This document shows, piece by piece, positions 17,263 through 24,680 of a stretch of 32,573 bases of DNA; position 1 is the first letter of the stretch, and each line of letters begins with the position of its first letter. The stretch comes from Gemmatimonadota bacterium (GTDB taxonomy: Bacteria; Gemmatimonadota; Gemmatimonadetes; Longimicrobiales; Gaopeijiaceae): contig SKJY01000225.1 of assembly GCA_007121775.1 (NCBI GenBank), positions 1 to 32,573 on the forward strand, written 5' to 3'. Position numbers and translations under genes: made by a program. Under the pieces are notes generated by a model. It searched no databases. It was not told the DNA's origin and saw only the letters and a list, made by a program, of their open reading frames with translations.

Positions 17263-17649
17263 ATGGCCAACAACATCTTCGGCACCCCTTTGGACCCCTG
17301 CAGCAACGACCCGCTCACCGGCTTCTACCGGGATGGGTGCTGCAACACCGGCCCGGAGGACCTGGGCGTCCACACGGTCTGCGTCATCGCCACGGAGGAG
17401 TTCTTGGCCTTCAGTCGGGAACGTGGGAACGACCTGAGCACCCCACGACCGGAGTACCGCTTCCCGGGTCTGCGTCCGGGAGACCGCTGGTGCGTGTGCG
17501 CCGCCCGGTGGAAGGAGGCGTGGGAGGCCGGCAAAGCACCGCCCATCGTCCCCACCGCCACCCATGAGGCCACCCTGGACTACGTTCCCCTCAAGACCCT
17601 GGTGAAGTTCGCCCACCGGGAGCCGGATCCGGAGGAGGCATCCCGGTGA
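17263..17649 (+). CDS. DUF2237 family protein
   Basis: A 128-residue protein beginning MANNIFGTPLDPCS, the typical start of DUF2237 (PF09996). Conserved features visible are GFYRDGCCNTGPEDLGVHTV (about 20-39, with paired cysteines), the acidic VIATEEFLAFSRERGNDLSTP, the aromatic-rich GLRPGDRWCVCAARWKEA, and the C-terminal PIVPTATHEATLDYVPL. The family is widespread, small and soluble, and its biochemical role is not established. Its stop overlaps the GTG start of the chorismate mutase gene (GTGA), indicating translational coupling. The ribosome binding site at 17263 is weak. Confidence 0.93.
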   Translation: MANNIFGTPLDPCSNDPLTGFYRDGCCNTGPEDLGVHTVCVIATEEFLAFSRERGNDLSTPRPEYRFPGLRPGDRWCVCAARWKEAWEAGKAPPIVPTATHEATLDYVPLKTLVKFAHREPDPEEASR

Positions 17650-17972
17650 CGGATGATGCCATGCTGGATGGGCAGGGGCCTGATCAACCCGACGAAGAGC
17701 TGGATGGTCTTCGAGAGCGGATTTCCCAGGTGGATGAGCAACTCATCCGCCTGCTGGACGAGCGCAGGAGACTGGTGGTGGAGGTGGGGCGCCGGAAGGC
17801 CAGCATGGGCCTTCCCGTTCTGGACCCCGGGCGGGAAGCGGCCGTAGTACGGAAGGTTGCCGGAAAGGCCCGGGAACTGGGGGTTGATGAGGAACTGGTC
17901 CGGGACGTGATCTGGCGAATCATCGCCGCTGCCAGGGCAGAACAGGAGAACCGTCCCCTTGGGTGGCCCTGA
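17646..17972 (+). CDS. Chorismate mutase, type II (AroQ class)
   Basis: Converts chorismate to prephenate for phenylalanine and tyrosine synthesis. Start GTG at 17646 overlaps the preceding TGA and has GGAGGAGG eight bases upstream; ATG at 17661 is the alternative. The 108-residue protein is the compact three-helix AroQ fold: helix 1 from ELDGLRERISQVDEQLIRLL (active-site-type Arg in LRERI), then ERRRLVVEVGRRKA with the conserved Lys51, the VLDPGREAAVVRKV turn, and helix 3 with DVIWRIIAAARAEQE. No prephenate dehydratase, dehydrogenase or DAHP-synthase domain is attached, so it is a free-standing mutase. No other aromatic-pathway gene is in the window. Confidence 0.93.
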   Translation: MTDDAMLDGQGPDQPDEELDGLRERISQVDEQLIRLLDERRRLVVEVGRRKASMGLPVLDPGREAAVVRKVAGKARELGVDEELVRDVIWRIIAAARAEQENRPLGWP

Positions 17973-18024
17973 CGCTGGGACGCCGACGCCCGAGCTCAGG
18001 TCAGCCATGTGCCCGCCGTCGGAA

Positions 18025-18975
18025 TCAGCGGGAGGGACCGGTCGACAGCGCTGCCACCACCTTCTGGGACGTACCCATGGGCACCCGGACCAGGATCGAA
18101 CGATCCGGAGGAGTACTTCCCCGAATCAGGTGCGGATTCAGCTCCGACATCAGCGCCGGCGAGATCTCCAGGATCCCCGCCAATCGGCGAAGGGGGGTAG
18201 CGGGCGGGACCAGGACCTGATCGAAGAGGTACGGGAGGGAGCGTTCCACCTCAAACCCGAAGTGCTCCGGCTCTTCAGCCAGGAGCGCTGCGGCCAGAAG
18301 CTTCGGAACGTAACTCCTGGTCTCCCTCGGCAGGTGCTCGATGATCTTCCAATAGAGCTCTTCGTCCCCGCCGGCGACTACCCCTGACCGCCGGAGCGCC
18401 TGATGAACCCGCCCGGCGCCGGCATTGTAGCCGGCGGCCGCCAGGTACCAGGAGCCAAACTCGGCGTGGAGTTCCTCCAGATAATCCAGCGCGGCATCGG
18501 TGGCCCGAATGGGGTCACGACGCTCGTCGACCCACGAGTCCACCGTGAGTCCGTAGGCGCGGGCCGTGGGCCCCATGAACTGCCAGACGCCGGAGGCGGC
18601 CACAGGGGACGTGGCAGTGGGCGAGAACCCCGATTCGATCATGGCCAGGTAGAGGAGCTGCTCCGGCATTCCTCGCTGCCTCAGTCGATCCCTGATCATG
18701 CCACCGTAAAGGCCCTCCCGGACCAGATACTCCTCGAAAGTGACACGGTCCGGGCCAAGGAAGCGCCGGACCCACCGCTCCACCCTGTCGTTCACCTCCA
18801 TGGGCAGTCGGCTGTCCATGAGGGCTTCCGTCGCATCCGCCACCGGGAAGGGCAGAGCCTCCTCCTCGGCGGAATACGGGTCCACCATGGCCGCAACCGT
18901 TACAGCGGACCCCACCGTCAGGGGAAGGACCACCAGAACCAGCCGGCGGATGGGGATTGTTCGCCGTGTGCTCAC
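18025..18975 (-). CDS. Lytic transglycosylase (SLT domain, MltD-like)
   Basis: Cleaves peptidoglycan glycan strands in the periplasm. GTG at 18975 is fixed by AAGGAGGT five bases upstream. The 316-residue protein has an N-terminal signal or anchor (about 10-30; RRLVLVVLPLTVGSAVTVAA). Its SLT domain spans about 95-215, with the catalytic glutamate in LYLAMIESGFSP (Glu114), SPVAASGVWQFMGPTARAYG, and AGYNAGAGRV (181-190). The C-terminal part (about 215-316) includes RETRSYVPKLLAAALL and a LysM-like PLRRLAGILEISPALMSELN segment. It is convergent with the chorismate mutase gene and lies downstream of the rpmA terminator, so it is a separate unit. The ATG-less start and strong ribosome binding site indicate good translation. 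Confidence 0.94.
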   Translation of the reverse strand: MSTRRTIPIRRLVLVVLPLTVGSAVTVAAMVDPYSAEEEALPFPVADATEALMDSRLPMEVNDRVERWVRRFLGPDRVTFEEYLVREGLYGGMIRDRLRQRGMPEQLLYLAMIESGFSPTATSPVAASGVWQFMGPTARAYGLTVDSWVDERRDPIRATDAALDYLEELHAEFGSWYLAAAGYNAGAGRVHQALRRSGVVAGGDEELYWKIIEHLPRETRSYVPKLLAAALLAEEPEHFGFEVERSLPYLFDQVLVPPATPLRRLAGILEISPALMSELNPHLIRGSTPPDRSILVRVPMGTSQKVVAALSTGPSR

Positions 18976-19071
18976 GGCTGACCTCCTTCAGAGACAATAG
19001 CAATGGCCGGCTCGGGCACACCACCTGGAGTGCGCCGGAAAGGGCCAAGCGTCATTGTACGAGGGGGACAG

Positions 19072-19109
19072 AAAAAGGATCCCCGGCGCCACAGAGGACG
19101 CCGGGGATC
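19072..19109 (-). terminator. Rho-independent terminator after rpmA
   Basis: A perfect 11-base inverted repeat (arms 19078-19088 and 19099-19109, GATCCCCGGCG/CGCCGGGGATC) with a 10-base loop is followed on the minus strand by C and then TTTTT (complement of 19072-19076). It begins 22 bases after the rpmA stop. Confidence 0.93.
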
Positions 19110-19131
19110 GGAACCTGCGATGCGGTGCTGG

Positions 19132-19386
19132 TCAGCCCGCGGGATACACCGACACGGAGGGACGCCGACGAATCCGCTCGAACTTCACCACGCCGTCGGC
19201 GGTGGCGAAGAGCGTGTCGTCGTTCCCGCGCCGGACATTCAGTCCAGGGTGGAACCGGGTGCCGCGCTGGCGCACGAGAATACCCCCGGCCTTTACCTCC
19301 TGGCCGCCGTACCGCTTGACGCCCAGACGCTTCGGGTTGCTGTCCCGACCGTTTCGGCTGGATCCTACGCCTTTCTTATGTGCCAT
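19132..19386 (-). CDS. rpmA: 50S ribosomal protein L27
   Basis: Large-subunit protein near the peptidyl-transferase centre. The 84-residue product starts [17 protein letters not shown] and contains the signature [20 protein letters not shown], then [20 protein letters not shown]. The N-terminus begins directly with the mature-type AHKKG, so the cleavable extension found in Firmicutes is absent. AGGAGG lies five bases before the ATG. It lies 62 bases after rplU, in the standard rplU-rpmA order, and is closed by a terminator. Confidence 0.98.
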   Translation of the reverse strand: MAHKKGVGSSRNGRDSNPKRLGVKRYGGQEVKAGGILVRQRGTRFHPGLNVRRGNDDTLFATADGVVKFERIRRRPSVSVYPAG

Positions 19387-19448
19387 GGGTTCCTCCTATT
19401 TCTCGTATGCTGCTTGTGCTGTCGATGTCGCCCGGAACCGCCCTCACT

Positions 19449-19781
19449 TCAACCGAATCCCGGAAACCTCCCGAGATTGATCTCCCCGATCCGGACCTCC
19501 GTGAATCCCTGCCGGTGACCCTGCTTCTTGCGGTACCCCTTCCGGCGCTTCCGCTTGAAGACGATGATCTTCTTGTCCCGACCGTGGGACACAACCTCGC
19601 CCTTGACCTCCGCCCCTTCAACCTGCGGCTTACCCACCGCCACAGCGTCGCCGTCGGAGGCAAGGAGAACGTCGTCGAAGGTGACGGTGTCTCCGGCTTC
19701 CGCGTCGAGGGACGGGACTCGGACGATGCGTCCGGGCTCGGCCCGGAACTGCTTTCCACCTGATCTGAAAACCGCGTACAT
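19449..19781 (-). CDS. rplU: 50S ribosomal protein L21
   Basis: Binds 23S rRNA in the large subunit. The start at 19781 gives the classical [18 protein letters not shown]-terminus and 110 residues; an in-frame ATG at 19802 is rejected because L21 begins MYA. The conserved C-terminal [20 protein letters not shown] is present. The GAGG ribosome binding site lies in a small hairpin (19782-19796), and a good promoter sits about 60-95 bases upstream, so rplU-rpmA can be transcribed independently of rng. Confidence 0.97.
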   Translation of the reverse strand: MYAVFRSGGKQFRAEPGRIVRVPSLDAEAGDTVTFDDVLLASDGDAVAVGKPQVEGAEVKGEVVSHGRDKKIIVFKRKRRKGYRKKQGHRQGFTEVRIGEINLGRFPGFG

Positions 19782-19796
19782 CGGAACCTCGTTCCG
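19782..19796 (-). promoter_or_regulatory. Hairpin over the rplU ribosome binding site
   Basis: A perfect six-base stem, CGGAAC/GTTCCG, with a GAG loop ends immediately before the rplU ATG. The presumed Shine-Dalgarno GAGG occupies the loop and first stem base. This arrangement could limit initiation and be a target for L21 autoregulation; the regulatory role is inference. Confidence 0.45.
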
Positions 19797-19848
19797 GTTC
19801 ATGTCTCGTGCGACTGGCAGGGCCGACGGGCGACCCGGTAGCCAGCAA

Positions 19849-19876
19849 AGATTATGTCGTTCCCTCACCGGGTCAA
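19849..19876 (-). promoter_or_regulatory. Sigma-70-type promoter of rplU-rpmA
   Basis: On the minus strand, TTGACC (complement of 19871-19876) and TAATCT (complement of 19849-19854) are separated by 16 bases, close to the TTGACA/TATAAT consensus. Transcription would start near 19842, leaving a leader of about 60 bases before rplU. It lies in the 142-base rng-rplU gap and is the clearest promoter in the window. Confidence 0.75.
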
Positions 19877-19923
19877 CCCTTTCGGTACCAATGGGTCTCC
19901 CGGTGCCCTCGATTGCGCAACCG

Positions 19924-21519
19924 TCACCGCAGGGTACGTACCTTCTGCCGGGTGACATACCGCTCGGTCACATCCGTTTCGGCCGGGCCGGAAAGGAGCC
20001 GGAACTCATCTTCCCGGAGAAGGGGATCGTCCTGGATCTCAAGCCTGAGGGACACCCTCTCTCGCAGGCGGGAGAGGAAGTCCGCCTCTTCCTCCATGAT
20101 GTGCAGGGCCACCTCCGGGTGCATGCGGATCACCACCTGCCGCTCCTCTCCCGACGCGGCGGCTCGGGTGAGGCTGCGTTCAACCCTTCGGGCCACCGTG
20201 GGGGGGGTGAAGATCCGTCCGGATCCCCCGCAATGCTCGCAGCTGCGCGTCAGCGTCTGGAACAGAGGCGGCCGCACGCGCTGCCGGGTCATCTCCACCA
20301 ATCCCAGCTCGGACACGGCGAAGGCCTTGGTCCGCGCCCGGTCCCGCCCCAGATGGGTGCGGAGTTCCTGGAGTACCCGGTCCCGGTTCTCCTGAGACTC
20401 CATGTCGATGAAGTCGGCCACCACGATCCCGCCCACATCCCGGAGCCGGAGCTGTCTGGCCACCTCCCGGGCGGCGTCCAGATTGGTCCGGAGGATCGTC
20501 TCCTCCGGGTCCTTCCGGCCCTTCCCCGTGAACCGGCCCGTATTCACGTCAATGGACACCAGGGCCTCGGTAGGCTCCACGATGATGTACCCTCCCGACG
20601 GGAGGTTCACCCTACGCCCGAAGGCCTCGGCGATCTCGTCCTCAATATCGTACCGGTCGAAGAGCGGTGTGGCCTCCTGGTAGAGCTTCACACGGTCCAG
20701 GAGATCCGGATCCATGTTCTCCACGTAGTCCACCACCTCCGCGTGGACCTGCAGGTTGTCCACGATGAGTGCGTCGAACCGGTCCGAGAAGAGGTCCCGG
20801 AGGACCCCGGAAATGAGCCGCGCCTCGCTGTGGAGCAGCGCTGGGGCCTCGAGTCGTCCGGCCTTCTCCACGATCTCGCCCCAGATGGAGTGGAGACGGT
20901 TGAACTCCCGCTCGAACTTCTTGCGGTTCAACTCCTCGCCCACCGTCCGGATGATGAGCCCCACCGGTTCTTCCGGGAGGATCTCCCGAGCCAACTCCCG
21001 CAGCCGGACTCGCTCATCCCGCTGATCGATCTTCCGGCTGACGCCGATGTGGGACGAGTGGGGCATGTAGACCAGGAATCGACCGGGAAGGGAAACCTGT
21101 GCCGTCAATCGCGGTCCCTTGGTCCCGATGGGCTCCTTGGTCACCTGAACGATGATGGAGTCGCCACGGGAGAGGTGATCCTGGATGGCGGAGACTCGCT
21201 TCCGACGACGGCGACGCCCCCCTCCATTTCCTCCGTTTCCCCCGTTCCCTCCGTTCTCCTCATCGTCCTCATGGTCGTCCGATTCATCCTCGTCGGCCAC
21301 CAGATCCGAGACATGGAGAAAGCCGGCCTTCTCGGTCCCGATGTCCACGAAGGCGGCCTGGATCCCCGGGAGCACCGCCTCCACCCTCCCCAGATGGATG
21401 TCGCCCACGAGGCGACCCTGATCGGGCCGGTCGAGCATGAGCTCTACCAGCCGATCATCTTCCATGAGCGCCACCCACGTCTCCTGCGGTGAGGCGCTGA
21501 TCAGTATTTCGCGTTTCAA
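19924..21519 (-). CDS. rng: Ribonuclease E/G family protein (RNase G)
   Basis: Endoribonuclease for 16S rRNA 5' maturation and mRNA decay. The start codon is TTG at 21519, chosen because the resulting N-terminus (MKREILISASPQETWVALME) aligns with RNase G; a GGGGAG lies about 11 bases upstream. The 531-residue protein has an S1 domain (about 38-130: GDIHLGRVEAVLPGIQAAFV, then KAGFLHVSDL). This is interrupted at about 77-108 by an acidic, Gly-Asn-repeat and Arg-rich insert. The catalytic part shows the Mg-binding aspartates in VSIDVNTGRFTGKG and GIVVADFIDM, and the Zn-link CEHCGGSGR. No long RNase E-type C-terminal scaffold is present. It sits upstream of rplU-rpmA, a common arrangement. Confidence 0.95.
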   Translation of the reverse strand: MKREILISASPQETWVALMEDDRLVELMLDRPDQGRLVGDIHLGRVEAVLPGIQAAFVDIGTEKAGFLHVSDLVADEDESDDHEDDEENGGNGGNGGNGGGRRRRRKRVSAIQDHLSRGDSIIVQVTKEPIGTKGPRLTAQVSLPGRFLVYMPHSSHIGVSRKIDQRDERVRLRELAREILPEEPVGLIIRTVGEELNRKKFEREFNRLHSIWGEIVEKAGRLEAPALLHSEARLISGVLRDLFSDRFDALIVDNLQVHAEVVDYVENMDPDLLDRVKLYQEATPLFDRYDIEDEIAEAFGRRVNLPSGGYIIVEPTEALVSIDVNTGRFTGKGRKDPEETILRTNLDAAREVARQLRLRDVGGIVVADFIDMESQENRDRVLQELRTHLGRDRARTKAFAVSELGLVEMTRQRVRPPLFQTLTRSCEHCGGSGRIFTPPTVARRVERSLTRAAASGEERQVVIRMHPEVALHIMEEEADFLSRLRERVSLRLEIQDDPLLREDEFRLLSGPAETDVTERYVTRQKVRTLR

Positions 21520-21708
21520 GTAGTGTCGGACTCCCCGGAGCGTGCCGGTTCAGATTGGAGATCCCTCCGCCATCCGCGGACTGCGCCCCGACCCCAGGGC
21601 TGACTGCCCAGGTCGTCGAGGTGGCCTGTCCCGGAGGACCGAGGTCCGGTTCCAACCCCTCCCGTCACTGCCCCGCTATATGCCCCACCCGCCGTGGCCG
21701 GTGGGAAC
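21520..21708 (-). other. Intergenic region, acyl-CoA dehydrogenase to rng
   Basis: 189 bases with no gene. A six-base inverted repeat CCCACC/GGTGGG at 21684-21705 follows the acyl-CoA dehydrogenase stop, but it lacks a T-run, so it is at best a weak terminator. The rng promoter should lie here but is not recognisable by eye. Confidence 0.25.
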
Positions 21709-22941
21709 TCATGCGGTACCGAACGCCTCGGTCACCAGATGGCGCCCGATGACGATCTTCTGGATTTCACTCGTCCCCTCTCCGATCTCGCACACCTTGG
21801 CATCCCGGAGGATCCGTTCCACCGGATAGCGATCCGTATACCCTGCCCCGCCCATGACCTGGATGGCCTCCAAGGCCGCCTTCACACTGAGTTCCGAGGC
21901 GAAGAGCTTGGCCATGGCCGCCTCCTTGGAGAAGGGGCGCCCCTTCTCCATTAGCCAGGCCGCATGATAGGTGAGGTGCTTGGCCGCCTGCAGTTCCGTG
22001 GCCAGATCCGCAAGTCGGAACTGCACCGGCTGGAAATCGAAGATCTTCTTTCCGTACTGGGTTCTGCGATTCGTATACTCCACAGCGGCGTCCAGGGCTC
22101 CCTCAGCCAGCCCGATGGAGAGGGCAGCGACCCCGATCCGCCCGGAATCCAGCGTCTTCATGAAGTTCCGGAAGCCCTGCCCCTCGGGGCCCAGGCGGTT
22201 CCCGTCGGGCACTACGGCATCTTCCAGAAGCAGTTCTCGGGTGTCGGACGCCCGCCACCCCATCTTGTCCTCCTTCTTCCCCGCCTGGACCCCGGAGATG
22301 TAGGCGTCATCGGGAAGACTCCCCATCCCCGCCCCGGCCGCCCCCTGTGGGTCGGAGGTCGGTTTTGCCACGATGAAGCTCGTGATCCCCCGGGAGCCCT
22401 GCTCTGGATCCGTCACCGCTGTCACAGTGAACACCTCACCCACACCTGCGTGGGTGATGAAGATCTTGGATCCGTTCAGGCGCCACCCGCCATTCTCCCG
22501 GACGGCCCGGGTCCGGGATCCGGACGCATCGGAGCCGGCGCCGGGCTCGGTAAGACCGAATCCGCCCAGGATTTCCCCCCGCGCCAGCGGAGGGACCCAG
22601 CGCTCCTTCTGTTCCGGGCTCCCGAAGCGGAGGATGGGCGAGGTACCCAGCGTGGTATGCGCCGACACGGTGATGGAGTGACTGGCGTCGATCCGGGCCA
22701 GCTCCTGCACCACCAGGAGATAGCTCAGGTTGTCCTTGCCCAGACCGCCCAGCTCCCGGGGGACTGGAACTCCGAGCCACCCCTTCTCGGCCATGGCCCT
22801 GACATTCTCCCAGGGGAAGCGGGACTCCCGGTCAAGTCGAGTGGCCACCGGGGCGATGGCCTCCTCGGCGAACCCTCGGACCTCCCGCACCAGCGCTTCG
22901 TGTTCGTCGTTGAAATAGGGCTTCATGACGTCGTGGATCAT
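21709..22941 (-). CDS. Acyl-CoA dehydrogenase
   Basis: FAD enzyme that introduces the alpha,beta double bond into an acyl-CoA. The 410-residue protein from ATG 22941 (ATG 22926 possible; neither has an ideal ribosome binding site) is of family length. Motifs: FGLTEPGAGSDASG (128-141) and WRLNGSKIFITHAG (153-166) at the flavin/substrate site, KMGWRASDTREL, GRIGVAALSIGLAEGALDAA, and QVMGGAGYTDRYPVERILRD. The catalytic Glu388 is in CEIGEGTSEIQ, the MCAD/butyryl-type position; isovaleryl-CoA dehydrogenases lack it there, which argues against that assignment. A Gly/Ala/Ser-rich insert (about 194-220) precedes the usual KKEDKMGWR. It is the last gene of the long catabolic run, 79 bases after the helicase gene. 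Confidence 0.95.
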   Translation of the reverse strand: MIHDVMKPYFNDEHEALVREVRGFAEEAIAPVATRLDRESRFPWENVRAMAEKGWLGVPVPRELGGLGKDNLSYLLVVQELARIDASHSITVSAHTTLGTSPILRFGSPEQKERWVPPLARGEILGGFGLTEPGAGSDASGSRTRAVRENGGWRLNGSKIFITHAGVGEVFTVTAVTDPEQGSRGITSFIVAKPTSDPQGAAGAGMGSLPDDAYISGVQAGKKEDKMGWRASDTRELLLEDAVVPDGNRLGPEGQGFRNFMKTLDSGRIGVAALSIGLAEGALDAAVEYTNRRTQYGKKIFDFQPVQFRLADLATELQAAKHLTYHAAWLMEKGRPFSKEAAMAKLFASELSVKAALEAIQVMGGAGYTDRYPVERILRDAKVCEIGEGTSEIQKIVIGRHLVTEAFGTA

Positions 22942-23020
22942 GTGGTTCGGGGACCACCCCTCCCGCTCCCGCCCCAGAGAGGCGGCCGGGACCAGGTGGA
23001 CGGTGTACAGCCGTACAAAC

Positions 23021-24313
23021 CTATCGGGAACCGATGCCCTCCAAAACCCCGCCCCACCCCATACAACGATCACACCCTCGGCACCGGGCCTGACGCTCCT
23101 CCCCGAACCAGCCTAGGAGAGCCTTCCGCCGGCACCCAGCGGTGGCGGCGTAGCGAGCCACCGCCCGGAGCTTCACCGTCTGGGCCCGACGTCGCTGGAA
23201 GCGCCGAGCCAGCTCGCCGGCCCGCCAGAGCCCGAACGCCACCCTAGGGGAGCGCACAGGAGGATGGGTCCGGTCCAGAAAGGCCCGGTGGATGGCGCCG
23301 TCTCCCGGCCCCCGCAAGGCCACACAGAGGGCGGGGCCTCCATCGCGTCCCCCACGCCCCGCCTCCTGGTAGTAGTCTTCCAGGCTCCCCGAGAGCTGGT
23401 CGTGGACCACGAGGCGTACGTCGGATCGATCGATCCCCATGCCGAAGGCATTGGTGGCCACCACCAGGGGGCGCTTCGCCTCCATGAAGAAGCTCTGCAC
23501 CCGGGTTCGCTCCTCCTCCGGGAGACCTGCATGGTACGCCTCGGTGCGCAGGCCTCGCCGAGCCATGGAGGCCCGGATCCGCTCCACGCGCTTGCGGGTG
23601 GCAGCATAGATCAGTCGGGCTCCAGGCGCGGGCGAAACGAGCTCGTAGAGGATCCGGTTGCGCTCGCTGTGGGAACGTGCCGAGCGGACGGCCCACAGGA
23701 GATTCTCCCGATCAAAGGACCCCACGAAGCGGACCGGATGCTCGAGCCCCAGGACCTCCTCGATCTCCGCCCGCACCCTCGGAGTGGCGGTGGCGGTGAG
23801 GGCCTGCACCGGGGCGCCCAACTCACGCCGTACGTCCCCGAGCTTTCGGTAGGCAGGGCGGAAGTCATGACCCCAGCAGGAGATGCAGTGGGCCTCGTCC
23901 ACCACCAGAAGAGAGACCCGGAGCCGGGGGAGGAGGGGGGTAAAAGAAGGGGACAGGAGGCGCTCGGGAGCAACCAGGAGTAGCTGGATCTCCCCCGTTA
24001 CCGCCGCCCGCCCCACCGCGTCCCGCCGCTCCGGCGAGAGGCCTGAGTGGATGGCCTCGGCCCGGATTCCCGCCTCCCGAGCACGACGGAGCTGGTCGGC
24101 CATGAGGGAGATCAGGGGGCTCACCACCACCGTGAGCCCTGGCAGCGCCACACAGGGGACCTGGAAGCAGAGGCTCTTGCCACCCCCGGTGGGGAGGATC
24201 CCCAGGGCGTCCCTACCGGCCAGCGCTGCCTGGACCAGTTCGAGTTGGCCAGTGCGGAATCCGGGAAACCCGAAACGGTCCCGGAGGATACGGAGGGGGT
24301 CGGGAGGCGTCAT
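23021..24313 (-). CDS. RecQ-like ATP-dependent DNA helicase, short form
   Basis: 3'-5' SF2 helicase for recombination and repair. ATG 24313 gives 430 residues with AGGA upstream; a GTG at 24373 overlapping the preceding gene is possible. Motifs: FRTGQLELVQAAL (motif 0), PTGGGKSLCFQVP (Walker A, 41-53), VVSPLISLMADQL (Ia), DEAHCISCWGHDFRPAYRKL (Walker B plus aromatic-rich loop), LTATATP (III), IYAATRKRVE (IV), VVATNAFGMGIDRSDVR (V) and YYQEAGRGGRDG (VI). The C-terminus keeps a Zn-site spacing C394-C411-C414-C417 but ends right there, so the winged-helix and HRDC domains of full RecQ are missing. Its position inside a fatty-acid-type operon is unexpected. Confidence 0.93.
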   Translation of the reverse strand: MTPPDPLRILRDRFGFPGFRTGQLELVQAALAGRDALGILPTGGGKSLCFQVPCVALPGLTVVVSPLISLMADQLRRAREAGIRAEAIHSGLSPERRDAVGRAAVTGEIQLLLVAPERLLSPSFTPLLPRLRVSLLVVDEAHCISCWGHDFRPAYRKLGDVRRELGAPVQALTATATPRVRAEIEEVLGLEHPVRFVGSFDRENLLWAVRSARSHSERNRILYELVSPAPGARLIYAATRKRVERIRASMARRGLRTEAYHAGLPEEERTRVQSFFMEAKRPLVVATNAFGMGIDRSDVRLVVHDQLSGSLEDYYQEAGRGGRDGGPALCVALRGPGDGAIHRAFLDRTHPPVRSPRVAFGLWRAGELARRFQRRRAQTVKLRAVARYAATAGCRRKALLGWFGEERQARCRGCDRCMGWGGVLEGIGSR

Positions 24314-24379
24314 GTCCCATCCTGGCCCCGGTTCGTGGGCGGGAGAAGGATTGGATGGGACCGGCGAGGGCACAGGCTG

Positions 24380-24664
24380 TCAGCGGCGCTTCCCTTCCCC
24401 CGCCTCTTCCTCGGTTGCCTCTTCCGCCTCCTCGTCCCACCCCTCTTGCCAGGCGTCGTCCTCCCCCTCCGGCCGCAGGCCCTTGCCGCCCGGTAGGAAC
24501 CGGATGAGGAAGCCGGCCAGGAGCACCACGATCCCGATCCAGATGATCCAGTCTCGCTCCAGGACCATTCCGCCCACCGAGAGGGAGGCTCCGATGACGA
24601 ATAGGCGCACCTTCCAGACGAGCCAGGGATAGGCTTCTGCGCGACGACTCCGGTCCATGAACAT
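24380..24664 (-). CDS. Small two-helix membrane protein
   Basis: No family recognised. From ATG 24664 (ATG 24658 also possible) the 94-residue protein has a short basic N-terminus (MDRSRRAEAYPW), two hydrophobic segments (about VRLFVIGASLSVGGMV and DWIIWIGIVVLLAGFLIRFL) and a Gly-Lys turn. It ends in a strongly acidic, charged tail (EEAEEATEEEAGEGKRR). The predicted topology is a helical hairpin with both ends in the cytosol. The start overlaps nothing, but lies 17 bases before the enoyl-CoA hydratase-like stop is passed, so the frames of the two genes touch: this ATG is upstream of no spacer and translation is probably coupled. The function is unknown. Confidence 0.65.
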   Translation of the reverse strand: MFMDRSRRAEAYPWLVWKVRLFVIGASLSVGGMVLERDWIIWIGIVVLLAGFLIRFLPGGKGLRPEGEDDAWQEGWDEEAEEATEEEAGEGKRR

Positions 24665-24680
24665 CAATCCCAGTAGGGGT

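Noticed and set aside
19528..21492. Long plus-strand open frame opposite rng
   Set aside because: Antisense shadow of a clear RNase G gene; the translation is His/Pro/Gly/Arg-rich without any domain, as expected from GC-rich codon bias.
21684..21705. Inverted repeat after the acyl-CoA dehydrogenase stop as a terminator
   Set aside because: Only six pairs and no T-run; noted within the intergenic entry but not called.
21520..21708. Possible tRNA-like T-arm (GGTTCC context) upstream of rng
   Set aside because: No cloverleaf could be folded and no acceptor or anticodon arm was found.
24314..24373. GTG start at 24373 for the helicase
   Set aside because: It has no ribosome binding site and adds a Pro/Ser-rich leader; ATG 24313 starts just before motif 0 and has AGGA upstream.
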